Origin: Faecalibacterium sp.
GTDB lineage: Bacteria; Bacillota; Clostridia; Oscillospirales; Ruminococcaceae
Assembly: GCA_020025795.1 (NCBI GenBank)
Contig: JAHHRK010000018.1
Location: 1 to 21,008 of the forward strand
Direction: 5' to 3'
DNA: 21,008 nt
Shown here: piece by piece, positions 1 to 7,820 of the stretch
Layout of the letters: each line of letters begins with the position of its first letter
How positions within the stretch are numbered: position 1 is the first letter of the stretch
Notes under the pieces: generated by a model
The model's input: only the letters and a program-made list of their open reading frames with translations
Database searches by the model: none
Told to the model about the DNA's origin: nothing
Translations under genes and position numbers: made by a program

Positions 1-1515
1 CCATGCCCAACACGTTTGTTCCTGATGATTCTTGTCCCGATAACGAATTTGCTGCGGCAGCATTTGCAGCGCACCGGCCTCCTGACTGTCGCGCAGGGTG
101 ATGCCGCAGGCCTCCAACTGCTGCTGTGTGGCGGCAGGTTTTCCCTGAATCAACGGTACAAGTGCCCAATCTTCCATCAGAGTGCGCAGTTCCGGTTCGT
201 GCGCAGCATTTTCCCAATATACATTGCCGGACATCCGTTGTGCCAGCGCATATTCCTGCACCAGCTGCACCTGAATGGTCAGCGTTGCTTTCTGTGTCAT
301 GCCGGGCAGCTGCACCCGCAGCTCGTACGGTTTTTCCCGTGCATCGTTTTCTTTCAGGGTATACTCCACCAAAACCGTGGCCTGATCGTCCAGAAGCGAA
401 ACCTTTATGCCGCCGGGCAGATCCGTTTCCAGTACATCGTCTGTCAGCTGCAACGGTTCTTCCTGCTGACCGGCATCGATATAGCCATTTCCCGGATACA
501 GGCGCAGCCGAAAGCTGCCTTTATCACAGCTGCGCAGTACCTCTGTGGTAACCGGCTCCCAGCCGCTGCCGTCATATTTATGCCAACTGCCCTGACATCC
601 GGTATGCTCGTAATAAATAGCCGCCGTATGGCGCTTTCCACCATCCAGCTTGCCGACCCAGGAAAGGCGCCCGATGAGCATTTCTCCTTGCTGTAATTGT
701 GCCAGCTTCTCGCTGGGCACGACCGGAATGCCTTGTGCGGTTGCCTGACCAATAGTAAAATACTGTGCCAATTCACCGGTAAGCGTGAGATTTTTTGCAA
801 TCCAGTCCATAGTAGGGGAAAAGCCGCGCAGTACATTGCCCTTCAGCCAAAGATCCAGGCCTTCGATTTGATACTGTCCCTGGGCATCCTTGCGAATTTC
901 TCCCAGCGTGAACCGAGAATCGACCTGCACGCCTTCGTTTTTCACGTTCACACGCAGTGTTTGTTCTCCGCTGGTAACCAGGAGATCAAAGCCGAAATCC
1001 GGGCTGGTGCTGCCGAAATAGGCGCTTGCCTCCTCCGGATTGCCGTTCAAGTCAATCGCGTAATCGGCGTGTGCTTTATCCCGCGGCACCAACTTGATCA
1101 CACCCTGGGGCACCGGCTGGCTGCTGCCGTGCGAAAGTACCTGCACTGTAACATCATTTTGATCAGCCGGATGGGACAAATCGCCCAGATATACTGCGCA
1201 AGCCGACCACGCGGAGATATTTGCGATGCTGTCGCCGTCCTGCAGCGTAATCGTTTCCGTATGGGGTCCGTAGCCCTTCTTTTGCAGCTGAAGCAACAGG
1301 GGAACGTCTTCTTGCAAAGTGGCCTTTGGTTCAGACGAAACCGGTTCCGATTCTAACGGAACGTCTTCCGGCACATCCTGTTCTGTTTCTTCTGCCAATT
1401 CGCCTTCTGTGCTGGCCCATACCGGCGCAGCCGGAACCACAGTGCCACAAAGCAGCGCTGCGCAAAGTACCATAGAAACTGCGCATCGCAGAAACCTGCG
1501 AATTGGTTGCTTCAT
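1..1515 (-). CDS. Secreted protein of unknown function, third gene of the BlaI/M56 operon (partial)
   Basis: I do not recognise this protein. Reading leftward from an ATG at 1515, the frame stays open for 505 codons to the window edge, so the C-terminus is missing. A strong ribosome binding site (AAGGAGG) lies about 7 bases before the ATG. The N-terminus is a signal peptide: basic residues (KQPIRRF), a hydrophobic stretch, then a likely signal peptidase I site at VWA-S around residue 35. A lipobox is absent. An acidic, Pro/Ser/Glu-rich linker follows at about residues 36-66. The rest looks like beta-rich extracellular domains, with phrases such as FGFDLLVTSG and YPGNGYID, and I see no enzyme motif. 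The gene starts 37 bases after the M56 protease gene ends, so it is probably co-transcribed and could be the output or partner of that sensor system. Function unknown. Confidence 0.8.
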   Translation of the reverse strand, partial: MKQPIRRFLRCAVSMVLCAALLCGTVVPAAPVWASTEGELAEETEQDVPEDVPLESEPVSSEPKATLQEDVPLLLQLQKKGYGPHTETITLQDGDSIANISAWSACAVYLGDLSHPADQNDVTVQVLSHGSSQPVPQGVIKLVPRDKAHADYAIDLNGNPEEASAYFGSTSPDFGFDLLVTSGEQTLRVNVKNEGVQVDSRFTLGEIRKDAQGQYQIEGLDLWLKGNVLRGFSPTMDWIAKNLTLTGELAQYFTIGQATAQGIPVVPSEKLAQLQQGEMLIGRLSWVGKLDGGKRHTAAIYYEHTGCQGSWHKYDGSGWEPVTTEVLRSCDKGSFRLRLYPGNGYIDAGQQEEPLQLTDDVLETDLPGGIKVSLLDDQATVLVEYTLKENDAREKPYELRVQLPGMTQKATLTIQVQLVQEYALAQRMSGNVYWENAAHEPELRTLMEDWALVPLIQGKPAATQQQLEACGITLRDSQEAGALQMLPQQIRYRDKNHQEQTCWAW

Positions 1516-1552
1516 ACCATTCCCTCCTTATTGCTGAGGAAACAGGCGGACT

Positions 1553-3307
1553 TTAGCCTGTTTTTTGCATTTGACATTCCATATGCCACAATGGATACAG
1601 ACACATAGGGTCTTCATAACATTCCACCGCGACCCGTACATTTTCGCCCGGCAACTGCTCCATCCGGGTCACACACATCCGCATCTGCGGAATTTTTTCG
1701 TAAAAGTACGTACCGCTGGCCGCATCATACACGGCAGGGTCCGTACAGGAAAAATCTTTCAGTGCAAAGTATTCCTCTGCCAGCTGCTGCATCCGCTGTG
1801 CAGAAAAAGGCGGCATTTCCTCTTTATCCTCGATTGCACTGGCCATACACACCCGCGCCACTGTAACCGGCGAAAGGGTATCTGCCTCAAAATCAGGCTG
1901 TTCCAGATTGGCGCACAGCCGCAGTGCCAGCCGCGCCGCTTCGCTGTTTGTGTCAGTCAGACGTATACTTTCGTATTTATCGCGCGGCATGAGAATGTCC
2001 ACAAACGGTTCGGGGCGGTAATCCGTCTGCGTCAGATGCGCCACCAGCACACCTTCGCCGCCTTCCGACGCATTCGCCTTATCTTTCACGGTGACATTCA
2101 TGTATAATTCTGCACTGGTATTGCTGTTGCAGTACAATCGGATGGAATTCACTTGCAGTGACAATCGGTCCAGCTCATCATACAGCTCAGCAAAATAGGC
2201 GGGGTCCATGCTGGCCTGCGCCGCCAACTGCATACCGTCACCGGTTTCCAGCGCATTCTCCAGCCGATATGCCGCCTGCTGGAATTTTTTCCGCTGTTGT
2301 CCCAACACAAAAGGAGAAGATTGCGGCAGATAGCGGTCCGGCAGCATCGGATTGGTTGCCGTACACAAAAACATACAGACAATCAGACAGGCCAGCAGCT
2401 TTTCCGCCCAGCCGGGCAGCCGCCGCCAGGTCAGTACACCTTTTACACGGCGCGTCACATCGCGCTCACCAAATGCTGCATACGAAACCAGACCAAACCG
2501 CCGCTGATTGGCCCAGTCCACAAGTGTCTGGGCATAATTCAGCTGTTCTTCCACGCCTACACAGCGCAGCACACGCTGGTCGCAGGCACACTCGATATCT
2601 CGTGCCATCATGCTGCGTGCAATCCACACCAGCGGATTGAACCAATGTAGTGCCAGTGCCACGCAGCCCATCAACAGGATACCGTGGTCCCAGCAGCGAA
2701 TGTGCGAAAATTCATGCAACAGGATATAACGCCGATCTGCTAATTCATCCTTCATCCGCAGCGGAAGCAATACCTGCGGCCGCAGAATACCAAATACCAT
2801 AGGTCCCTGCACTGCGTCGGTGTACAACATCTGCGGTACACGGCGCAAACCGGCCTGCGCTGCCCATTCGGCGGCCCGATCATCGGTTACCCGATAGGAA
2901 ACCTTCAGGGCAAGGCGAATACGCAGATACTGTATCGCAAAAAAAATCAGTATTCCGATTGCGCCGATTGCCCATATGACACAGCCCCATGCAAGAAGGT
3001 TCCACTCCGGCTGGGCCTGACCGGACAAAAGGTCCTGCGCCAGCGGCAGTGTCGGGGAGTCCAGATAGACTACCGTCAGCAGCAGGCCATTGGGGCTTGC
3101 CACCTTTCGATGAAACAAATTATAAACGCTGAATATACTGGGCAGAGCATAGGGTACCAGCAGCCGAAATAGAAACGGTATCCATAAGAGATACCGAAAT
3201 CCGGCCGCGGCATACCGGCGCATTACCTGACGCAAAATCAGCACCAGCGCCAGCAGAATCCCAGCCGCAATGCTCATGTTGAGTGCCGCCAGAAACATTC
3301 GTGTCAT
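1553..3307 (-). CDS. M56-family (BlaR1/MecR1-like) membrane metallopeptidase with an unrecognised C-terminal sensor
   Basis: A 584-residue membrane protease of peptidase family M56, whose members relay an outside signal by cutting a BlaI-type repressor. Hydrophobic helices lie at about residues 5-26, 36-60, 105-128 and 300-320. The zinc motif HEFSH is at 198-202, and the downstream IECACD (238-243) supplies the probable third ligand, Glu239. The last helix ends near 320 and the remaining roughly 260 residues should be outside. In true BlaR1 this part is a penicillin-binding domain. Here I see no STYK-like or KTG motif and the sequence does not resemble one, so the ligand is probably not a beta-lactam. 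It follows the blaI-like gene by 28 bases. The start is slightly uncertain: ATG at 3307 has GGTGAGGAA just before it, while a second ATG nine bases inside is also well placed. Confidence 0.88.
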   Translation of the reverse strand: MTRMFLAALNMSIAAGILLALVLILRQVMRRYAAAGFRYLLWIPFLFRLLVPYALPSIFSVYNLFHRKVASPNGLLLTVVYLDSPTLPLAQDLLSGQAQPEWNLLAWGCVIWAIGAIGILIFFAIQYLRIRLALKVSYRVTDDRAAEWAAQAGLRRVPQMLYTDAVQGPMVFGILRPQVLLPLRMKDELADRRYILLHEFSHIRCWDHGILLMGCVALALHWFNPLVWIARSMMARDIECACDQRVLRCVGVEEQLNYAQTLVDWANQRRFGLVSYAAFGERDVTRRVKGVLTWRRLPGWAEKLLACLIVCMFLCTATNPMLPDRYLPQSSPFVLGQQRKKFQQAAYRLENALETGDGMQLAAQASMDPAYFAELYDELDRLSLQVNSIRLYCNSNTSAELYMNVTVKDKANASEGGEGVLVAHLTQTDYRPEPFVDILMPRDKYESIRLTDTNSEAARLALRLCANLEQPDFEADTLSPVTVARVCMASAIEDKEEMPPFSAQRMQQLAEEYFALKDFSCTDPAVYDAASGTYFYEKIPQMRMCVTRMEQLPGENVRVAVECYEDPMCLYPLWHMECQMQKTG

Positions 3308-3335
3308 TTCCTCACCTTAATGTGCGACGTACCGA

Positions 3336-3707
3336 TTACTTTTCCTTTTTCTTTTCGTCGATCAATGCCTGCAGTTCTTCCAGCGTGCTGTCAGACACCT
3401 GGTCAGAAGAAAGGAAGTTGGCAAACAGACTGGTAAAGCTGCCGCCGAACATTTTTTCAATCAGGCTGCTGGTTTCGGCCAGCTGCACCTGTTCACGCGT
3501 CACCAGCGGAACCACCCGATACTTAGGTGCCTCCCGGCGTAAAGTGCCCTTGCCCTCCAGCCGTTTGAGCACAATATAAGTCGTGCTCTTTTTCCAACCG
3601 TACATCTTCAAAAATTCTTCTGCCATCTGAGCAGCCAGCACAGGGCCGTGCTCCCACAGGTAACGCATCACAGTAAGTTCTGCATCAAACAGTTTGATTT
3701 GCTCCAT
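3336..3707 (-). CDS. BlaI/MecI/CopY-family transcriptional repressor
   Basis: A 123-residue winged-helix repressor of the BlaI/MecI family. It starts LFDAELTVMRYLWEHGP and continues with WKKSTTYIVLKRLEGKG, the typical recognition-helix and wing segment at about residues 38-55. The C-terminal half, with many Leu and charged residues, should dimerise. The ATG at 3707 is chosen over an upstream in-frame start because a full AAAGGAGG site sits about 9 bases before it. The M56 protease gene follows 28 bases later, the classic order for a repressor cleaved by its membrane protease. It is expected to repress its own operon. A strong promoter at 3765-3793 carries an 8-base palindrome over the -10 box. 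The gene makes no direct link to beta-lactam resistance, since no beta-lactamase or PBP gene is near. Confidence 0.92.
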   Translation of the reverse strand: MEQIKLFDAELTVMRYLWEHGPVLAAQMAEEFLKMYGWKKSTTYIVLKRLEGKGTLRREAPKYRVVPLVTREQVQLAETSSLIEKMFGGSFTSLFANFLSSDQVSDSTLEELQALIDEKKKEK

Positions 3708-3734
3708 GCAGTATCTTCCTCCTTTTAAAATTAT

Positions 3735-3772
3735 TTGATTCAATCACAATATTCGCTTGTTTTTAGTATACT
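3735..3772. promoter_or_regulatory. Candidate repressor operator region (two dyads)
   Basis: A perfect 8-base palindrome AGTATACT (3765-3772) covers the -10 box of the operon promoter. A second dyad, TTGA-T-TCAA (3735-3743), lies in the 5' untranslated region. Either could bind the BlaI-like dimer encoded just downstream. The palindromes are seen; operator function is inferred from position and from known BlaI autoregulation. Confidence 0.4.
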
Positions 3773-3793
3773 GGCTTTCCCAAATCCGGTCAA
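3765..3793 (-). promoter_or_regulatory. Promoter of the blaI-M56-secreted protein operon
   Basis: Read leftward: -35 TTGACC (3788-3793), 17-base spacer, -10 TATACT (3765-3770). This is close to the sigma-A consensus and lies 58 bases before the blaI-like start codon. Confidence 0.85.
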
Positions 3794-4007
3794 TTGTTTT
3801 CTCTTGTGCCTTGACCGAATAAGTGCTTTCCTCCGTCAAAATCACAGCTTTTTCTCTTTCTTTTCGGCGCTTGGCTGTATTGTTTTCCCCGGCCGTTCGC
3901 AGTATTACGTAAGTATTATTCGGTATGTGCTGCTGCCATCACAAGCGCCACGCTGTACCGTTTTTTCCGGATTCTGGTTCATGCAAAAAATATGGGCTTT
4001 CTATGGA
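3794..4007. other. Intergenic region between divergent blaI and lipoprotein genes
   Basis: The gap between the two divergent start codons is 315 bases. Besides the leftward promoter it is T-rich with no credible reading frame. At 3901-3918 there is a direct repeat AGTATTA...AGTATTA with the palindrome TTACGTAA (3905-3912) between the copies. I could not find a convincing rightward promoter for the lipoprotein gene, so this repeat is the best candidate control site. Confidence 0.3.
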
Positions 4008-4022
4008 AAGGAGTGACCCCCT

Positions 4023-4511
4023 GTGAAACACTTGTTACGAAACAGCATCGCCGCATTGCTCACACTTTCCCTGTGTCTGGCGCTCATCAGCTGCGGTCAA
4101 AAGTCCGAACCGCTGACCTTGCCGTTCGCCGCGGAGGATGTTTCCGCTGCTGAGGTGTTCTTTCGGGAGAATCATGCCGACTGGCAAAAGAAGCAGCTGA
4201 CCGATGCCCAGGACATTCAGCTGCTTTGGGAGAAGGTGAACAGCCTGCCTATCCAGAAAGAGAACACTTACGATTCATTTGCCGAGCCGGAAAACCCACG
4301 GGAGATCAGCTTCCGCTTCTATCTGGAAAATGAAAACTACTCGTGGCTCTTGGCATACGATCCGCTAGGCGTAAAAGCGGGTGCCCTGTACCCCTCTGAG
4401 CTGGAAAACGCCACCCCATATTTCACCCGTGCCGATGTTCCCGCCCTGTGGGACCTGTTCGATGTGCCTGCTGTTGCAGCCGTTCCTGACGAGCTGCCTT
4501 TTGCACAGTGA
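4023..4511 (+). CDS. Small lipoprotein of unknown function
   Basis: I do not recognise the family. The 162-residue product begins with a lipoprotein signal: MKHLLR, a hydrophobic core, then the lipobox LISC with Cys24 as the acylated residue. The mature part is acidic and globular, about 138 residues, with no enzyme motif that I can name. It should be anchored on the outer face of the membrane. The start is GTG at 4023, supported by AAGGAG nine bases upstream and by the ideal signal peptide. It is a single-gene unit: a strong hairpin terminator follows 31 bases after the stop. It is divergent from the BlaI/M56 operon and could share its regulation, but no rightward BlaI-type site is obvious. 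Confidence 0.82.
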   Translation: MKHLLRNSIAALLTLSLCLALISCGQKSEPLTLPFAAEDVSAAEVFFRENHADWQKKQLTDAQDIQLLWEKVNSLPIQKENTYDSFAEPENPREISFRFYLENENYSWLLAYDPLGVKAGALYPSELENATPYFTRADVPALWDLFDVPAVAAVPDELPFAQ

Positions 4512-4542
4512 AAACATTGGATTTGAGCTGAAAACAATATCC

Positions 4543-4584
4543 AAAAGGGACGTTCCTGCGAAAAGGAGTGTCCCTTTTGTTTTT
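4543..4584 (+). terminator. Intrinsic terminator of the lipoprotein gene
   Basis: Stem AAAAGGGAC (4543-4551) pairs with GTCCCTTTT (4570-4578), with extra inner pairing of TTCCT with AGGA, followed by GTTTTT. Confidence 0.85.
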
Positions 4585-4640
4585 GGGAAATGAGCAGCTT
4601 ATATTTCCCGCCCAGACGAGAAGCGGCTTCTGCCTTCCAA

Positions 4641-4679
4641 AACAAAAAAGCAGACTGTCTTTTCGACAATCTGCTTTTT
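4641..4679 (-). terminator. Intrinsic terminator of tRNA-Ser
   Basis: Read leftward the hairpin pairs AAAAAGCAGATTGTC with GACAGTCTGCTTTTT around a GAAAA loop and ends TTTTTTGTTTT. It begins directly after the tRNA 3' end. Confidence 0.85.
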
Positions 4680-4680
4680 C

Positions 4681-4772
4681 TGGCGGAGATGGTGGGAGTC
4701 GAACCCACGCGCCGCTCTCGCGACCTAAAGCATTTCGAGTGCTCCCTCTTACGACCACTTGAGTACATCTCC
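4681..4772 (-). tRNA. tRNA-Ser (anticodon CGA)
   Basis: Read leftward. The acceptor stem GGAGATG (from 4772) pairs with CATCTCC, then discriminator G and an encoded CCA (4681-4683). The anticodon arm is GAGCA-CTCGAAA-TGCTT, giving anticodon CGA at 4735-4737, which reads UCG serine codons. The long variable arm (GGTCGCGAGAGCGGC) is the hallmark of tRNA-Ser. The T arm is GTGGG-TTCGACT-CCCAC. It has its own promoter and terminator and so is a one-gene unit. Confidence 0.95.
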
Positions 4773-4830
4773 AGATATTCCATTGTAATGCAGTCCGTTC
4801 CTTGGGCAATGCCCTTGTCGGATCTAAATC

Positions 4831-4859
4831 AGTATACCAAAAACTGCGGGCAGCGTCAA
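4831..4859 (-). promoter_or_regulatory. Promoter of tRNA-Ser
   Basis: Read leftward: -35 TTGACG (4854-4859), 17-base spacer, -10 TATACT (4831-4836). The -10 box lies 58 bases before the mature tRNA 5' end. Confidence 0.82.
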
Positions 4860-4894
4860 CGGGCAGGGGGATTTTTTCACGGCGTGCCGCACGC

Positions 4895-4926
4895 AAATAA
4901 AAAGCCGGACGCACTGCGTCCGGCTT
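4895..4926 (-). terminator. Intrinsic terminator of the ABC-F gene
   Basis: A perfect inverted repeat, GCCGGACGC / GCGTCCGGC with a three-base loop, flanked by A and T runs. Leftward it ends CTTTTTATTT. It lies 19 bases after the ABC-F stop codon. Confidence 0.85.
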
Positions 4927-4944
4927 TTGTGCTATCGTGTCCGC

Positions 4945-6714
4945 TTACTGGGCATCAATTTTTTCTTTCAGCTCGTTCAGGTAAATCCAGCGCTCGGTCT
5001 TTTCGTCCAGCTGGGCTTCCAGTGCGGCATGGGTCTCTGCCAGCTCCTGCAGCTTCACATAATCGGAACCGCAGCGCGCCTGCTCAGCTTCGCAATCTGC
5101 GATCTGCTGTTCCAGTGTGGCCAGATCATCGTCGATGGTTTCATACTCTTTCTGCTCTTTGTAGGTAAATTTCAGCTGACGGGTACGAGTGCGCTCGCCG
5201 GATTTTTCTTTTTTCTGCTTAACCGGAGCGTCCTCTTCCTTGCGCTTTGCAGCCCAGTCCGACCAGTTGCCGTTGTAGCGCACCACTTCGCCGTCGCCAC
5301 GGACTTCAAAAATGGTTTCGGCCAGCTTATCCAAAAAGAAACGGTCATGGGAAACCGTCAAAATCGGGCCAGGAAAGCTTTGCAGGTAGTCCTCCAAAAT
5401 GGACAGGGTCATAATATCCAAGTCGTTGGTGGGCTCGTCCAGCAGCAGTACGTTGGGTGCTTCCATCAAAACCGACAGCAGGTACAGGCGGCGGCGCTCG
5501 CCGCCGGAAAGCCGCCCAATGGGCACAGCCTGCAAATCGCCGGGGAACATGAAGCGTTCCATCATCTGCTTGGCGGTAAAGGTGCCTTCATCGGTACGGA
5601 CTTCGTCGGAAATATCGTGAATAAAGTCGTAGACGCGCTGGTTCAAATCCAGTTCGCGGCCTTCCTGGGTAAAGTAACCGATTTTTACGGTTGCACCCAT
5701 TTCCACCGAGCCGGAATCCGGTTCCAGCACGCCTGCGATGGTATTCAGCAGAGTCGACTTGCCTGCGCCGTTATGGCCTACGATACCGATGCGGTCGCCG
5801 CGCAGAATTTTATAGGTAAAGTGACTGATAATGGGGCGGCCGTCAAAGGACTTGGACACATCCTCCAGCTCAATGATTTTTTTGCCCAGACGGCTGGACG
5901 CTGCCGTCAGCTGAATGGTGTCGTCATATTCCGGCGCATCCTGATTCAGCAAATCTTCATAGCGCTGGATACGCTCACGGGATTTGGTGGAACGTGCCTT
6001 ACAGCCGCGCATAATCCATTCCCGCTCCACACGCAAAATGGACTGGCGCTTGCGCTCGCTGGCTTCGGCCATTTCCTGGCGCTGCTCTTTCAGTTCCAGA
6101 TATTTCGAGTAGTTTGCCTCGTAGTGATAGAGCTTGCCTTTGTCCAGTTCGGTGATGTGGTTGACCACGCGTTCCAAAAAATAGCGGTCATGGGTGACCA
6201 TGATAATGCCGCCGCGGAAGCGGCGCAGGCGGTCTTCCAGCCAAGCCGTCATTTCCGCGTCCAGATGGTTGGTCGGCTCGTCCAGAATCAGCACATCCGC
6301 CGGCTGAATCAGTGCTGCTGCCAAAGCTACGCGCTTGCGCTGACCGCCGGAAAGCGTACCGATTTTCTGGTTAAAATCCGGAATGCCCAGCTGGTTCAGC
6401 ATGGCCTTGGCTTCGTATTCTTTCACGTTCTGGAAATCGGCAGGCAGATGCAAAAACACCTGCTCCAGCACGGTTGCATCGTCCTTCATCGCAGGATTCT
6501 GCGAAAGGTAACTGATTTGTGCGCGGGGGCTGTGGAAGATTTTTCCGCCGTCCGCTTCGATGACGCCGGCCAGCACCTTCAGAAAGGTAGATTTTCCGGT
6601 TCCGTTGATGCCAATGATACCGGTTTTGGCACCTTCCGGCAAATAAAAATTCACATCATCCAGCAGCTGACGTGCGCCGAAATTGATGGAAAGATGTTCC
6701 GCAGATAAGAGCAT
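4945..6714 (-). CDS. ABC-F family ATPase, Uup/YfmR type
   Basis: A 589-residue soluble protein with two ATP-binding cassettes and no membrane segments, the plan of ABC-F proteins that act on the ribosome. The first cassette has the P-loop GINGTGKST (35-43), signature LSGGQ (121-125) and DEPTNHLD (145-152). The second has GHNGAGKST, LSGGE and DEPTNDLD. The roughly 70-residue linker between them, rich in Arg, Lys and Glu, is the P-site tRNA-interaction motif. A charged C-terminal extension (from about residue 500) with a predicted coiled coil points to the Uup/YfmR group rather than to EttA, which lacks it. A housekeeping role in easing stalled translation is likelier than antibiotic resistance. 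The start at 6714 has GGGAGG seven bases upstream. It is a single-gene unit with its own promoter and terminator. Confidence 0.9.
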   Translation of the reverse strand: MLLSAEHLSINFGARQLLDDVNFYLPEGAKTGIIGINGTGKSTFLKVLAGVIEADGGKIFHSPRAQISYLSQNPAMKDDATVLEQVFLHLPADFQNVKEYEAKAMLNQLGIPDFNQKIGTLSGGQRKRVALAAALIQPADVLILDEPTNHLDAEMTAWLEDRLRRFRGGIIMVTHDRYFLERVVNHITELDKGKLYHYEANYSKYLELKEQRQEMAEASERKRQSILRVEREWIMRGCKARSTKSRERIQRYEDLLNQDAPEYDDTIQLTAASSRLGKKIIELEDVSKSFDGRPIISHFTYKILRGDRIGIVGHNGAGKSTLLNTIAGVLEPDSGSVEMGATVKIGYFTQEGRELDLNQRVYDFIHDISDEVRTDEGTFTAKQMMERFMFPGDLQAVPIGRLSGGERRRLYLLSVLMEAPNVLLLDEPTNDLDIMTLSILEDYLQSFPGPILTVSHDRFFLDKLAETIFEVRGDGEVVRYNGNWSDWAAKRKEEDAPVKQKKEKSGERTRTRQLKFTYKEQKEYETIDDDLATLEQQIADCEAEQARCGSDYVKLQELAETHAALEAQLDEKTERWIYLNELKEKIDAQ

Positions 6715-6743
6715 AGTGACCTCCCGATTTGATAAACACTGCC

Positions 6744-6752
6744 TTTATCATA
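6744..6752 (-). promoter_or_regulatory. Extended -10 promoter of the ABC-F gene
   Basis: Leftward TGG-TATGAT, an extended -10 element, lies about 30 bases before the start codon. No good -35 hexamer is visible. Confidence 0.5.
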
Positions 6753-6841
6753 CCATAAAGTACCCGGTTTGCGCATCTTTTTTCTCCATGCCGCACACTT
6801 TTCCACAGAGAATGTATTTTCAGTGGAAAACAAGGACAAAC

Positions 6842-6873
6842 AAAAGCCGCCTGCACTTCGCAGACGGCTTTTT
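6842..6873 (-). terminator. Intrinsic terminator of the nuclease gene
   Basis: Leftward AAAAAGCCGTCTGC pairs with GCAGGCGGCTTTT around GAAGT, then TTTTGTTTG. It starts 12 bases after the nuclease stop codon. Confidence 0.82.
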
Positions 6874-6884
6874 TATCATTTCAT

Positions 6885-7820
6885 TTACGGCTTGCAGCGC
6901 TGGCAGGGCTCGTAGCCTTCACTAATCAAAGAATCCCGGCTGCCGGTATAGGTCTTGCGGTTTTCTTCTTTGATGGAATCCACGCCGGAGCAGCTTTCCT
7001 TGTGGAACTTTTTCGAGCTGGTGTTCAGCACATAGGTTGCACTCTCGCTATCCGACTGCGCCGGACCATCCTCGCTCAGCCAGCTTTTGCCGGTGGCATA
7101 GTCAATGGTAATCTGGGGCTGGACGTTGTAGGCAAACACGCAGAACATCACTTCTTCGCCTGCGTCCTCCACCGAGTAGCCTTCCATCAAAACGCCCTGG
7201 GCCACCAAATCGTCCCCGTCAAAAATCGGGGTGACACGGTAGGCTACATGGTTGCCGGTTTCCTTTACGTAGTCAGCCACCATATTTTCAAAGGGCAGCA
7301 TACCGTCAATATTCAGGTAACGGGTACCGGTAATCAGGTTGCTTTTGTTGGCATTTTCCGCCGTCAGCTGATAACCAATCAGGTGGCAGCGGTTGTACAG
7401 ATACTTGCCGTCCACGCTGTCATACTTGGCGGTCTGCCAGCCGGTGGGCTTCACCTGGCCGATATTGCCGCGCTTTTCGGTGGGCATCACGTCCTGACCG
7501 ACGCAAGCATATGTAATACCGCAGCGGCCCAAATCGTCCAGCTTGCTGTAATACTCCACCGAGTTTGCCGGAATGTTGTTCAAATCAAAGAACGGTACAT
7601 TATCGTGGACTGCCACATAGGCTTCGCCGGTATAGGCCGGAATATCGGCCACGGTAAAGGGAATTTCCGCATCCGGTGCCCAGGTACCTTCTGCTGTTGC
7701 CTGAGAGGTAACAGTGCTGCTGGTGGGCAGCGAACTGTCCAAAAGGGCATCACTGCCACAGCCTACCAGACAGGATAAAAACAGGACCAGCGCCAGCAGC
7801 GCCGCATTCATTTTCTTCAT
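6885..7820 (-). CDS. Surface lipoprotein DNA/RNA non-specific endonuclease with C-terminal Cys-rich (Ada-like) domain
   Basis: A 311-residue exported nuclease of the streptococcal EndA / DNA-entry nuclease group. The signal peptide ends in lipobox LVGC with Cys21 acylated, so it should sit on the cell surface. A Ser/Thr-rich linker (about 25-45) is followed by the beta-beta-alpha-metal nuclease domain (about 65-240). Its core is YNRCHLIGYQL with probable catalytic His146, matching the DRGH-type motif, followed by SNLITGTRYLNIDGMLPFE, where the family has its metal-binding Asn. The last 50 residues, with FHKESC and the ending CQRC (Cys277, 306, 309), resemble the small zinc-binding module of Ada. 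It may degrade environmental DNA for nutrients or uptake. The ATG overlaps the stop of the preceding gene as ATGA, so the two are translationally coupled. An AAAGGAG site lies 11 bases upstream. Confidence 0.87.
   Translation of the reverse strand: MKKMNAALLALVLFLSCLVGCGSDALLDSSLPTSSTVTSQATAEGTWAPDAEIPFTVADIPAYTGEAYVAVHDNVPFFDLNNIPANSVEYYSKLDDLGRCGITYACVGQDVMPTEKRGNIGQVKPTGWQTAKYDSVDGKYLYNRCHLIGYQLTAENANKSNLITGTRYLNIDGMLPFENMVADYVKETGNHVAYRVTPIFDGDDLVAQGVLMEGYSVEDAGEEVMFCVFAYNVQPQITIDYATGKSWLSEDGPAQSDSESATYVLNTSSKKFHKESCSGVDSIKEENRKTYTGSRDSLISEGYEPCQRCKP

Noticed and set aside
1553..3307. Beta-lactam resistance sensor (BlaR1/MecR1)
   Set aside because: The M56 protease part fits, but the C-terminal part lacks the penicillin-binding motifs and no resistance gene is adjacent, so a resistance call is not supported.
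4681..4772. tRNA-Leu (also has a long variable arm)
   Set aside because: The anticodon loop CTCGAAA gives CGA, which is a serine anticodon.
4927..6708. A 593-codon open frame on the + strand
   Set aside because: It is antisense to the ABC-F gene, whose P-loops, signatures and Walker B motifs are unmistakable. The + frame reads as low-complexity Phe/Gln/His-rich sequence with no ribosome binding site.
4945..6714. Antibiotic-resistance ABC-F protein (Msr/Vga/Lsa type)
   Set aside because: The C-terminal coiled-coil extension and the linker are of the Uup/YfmR housekeeping type, and nothing in the context suggests mobile resistance.
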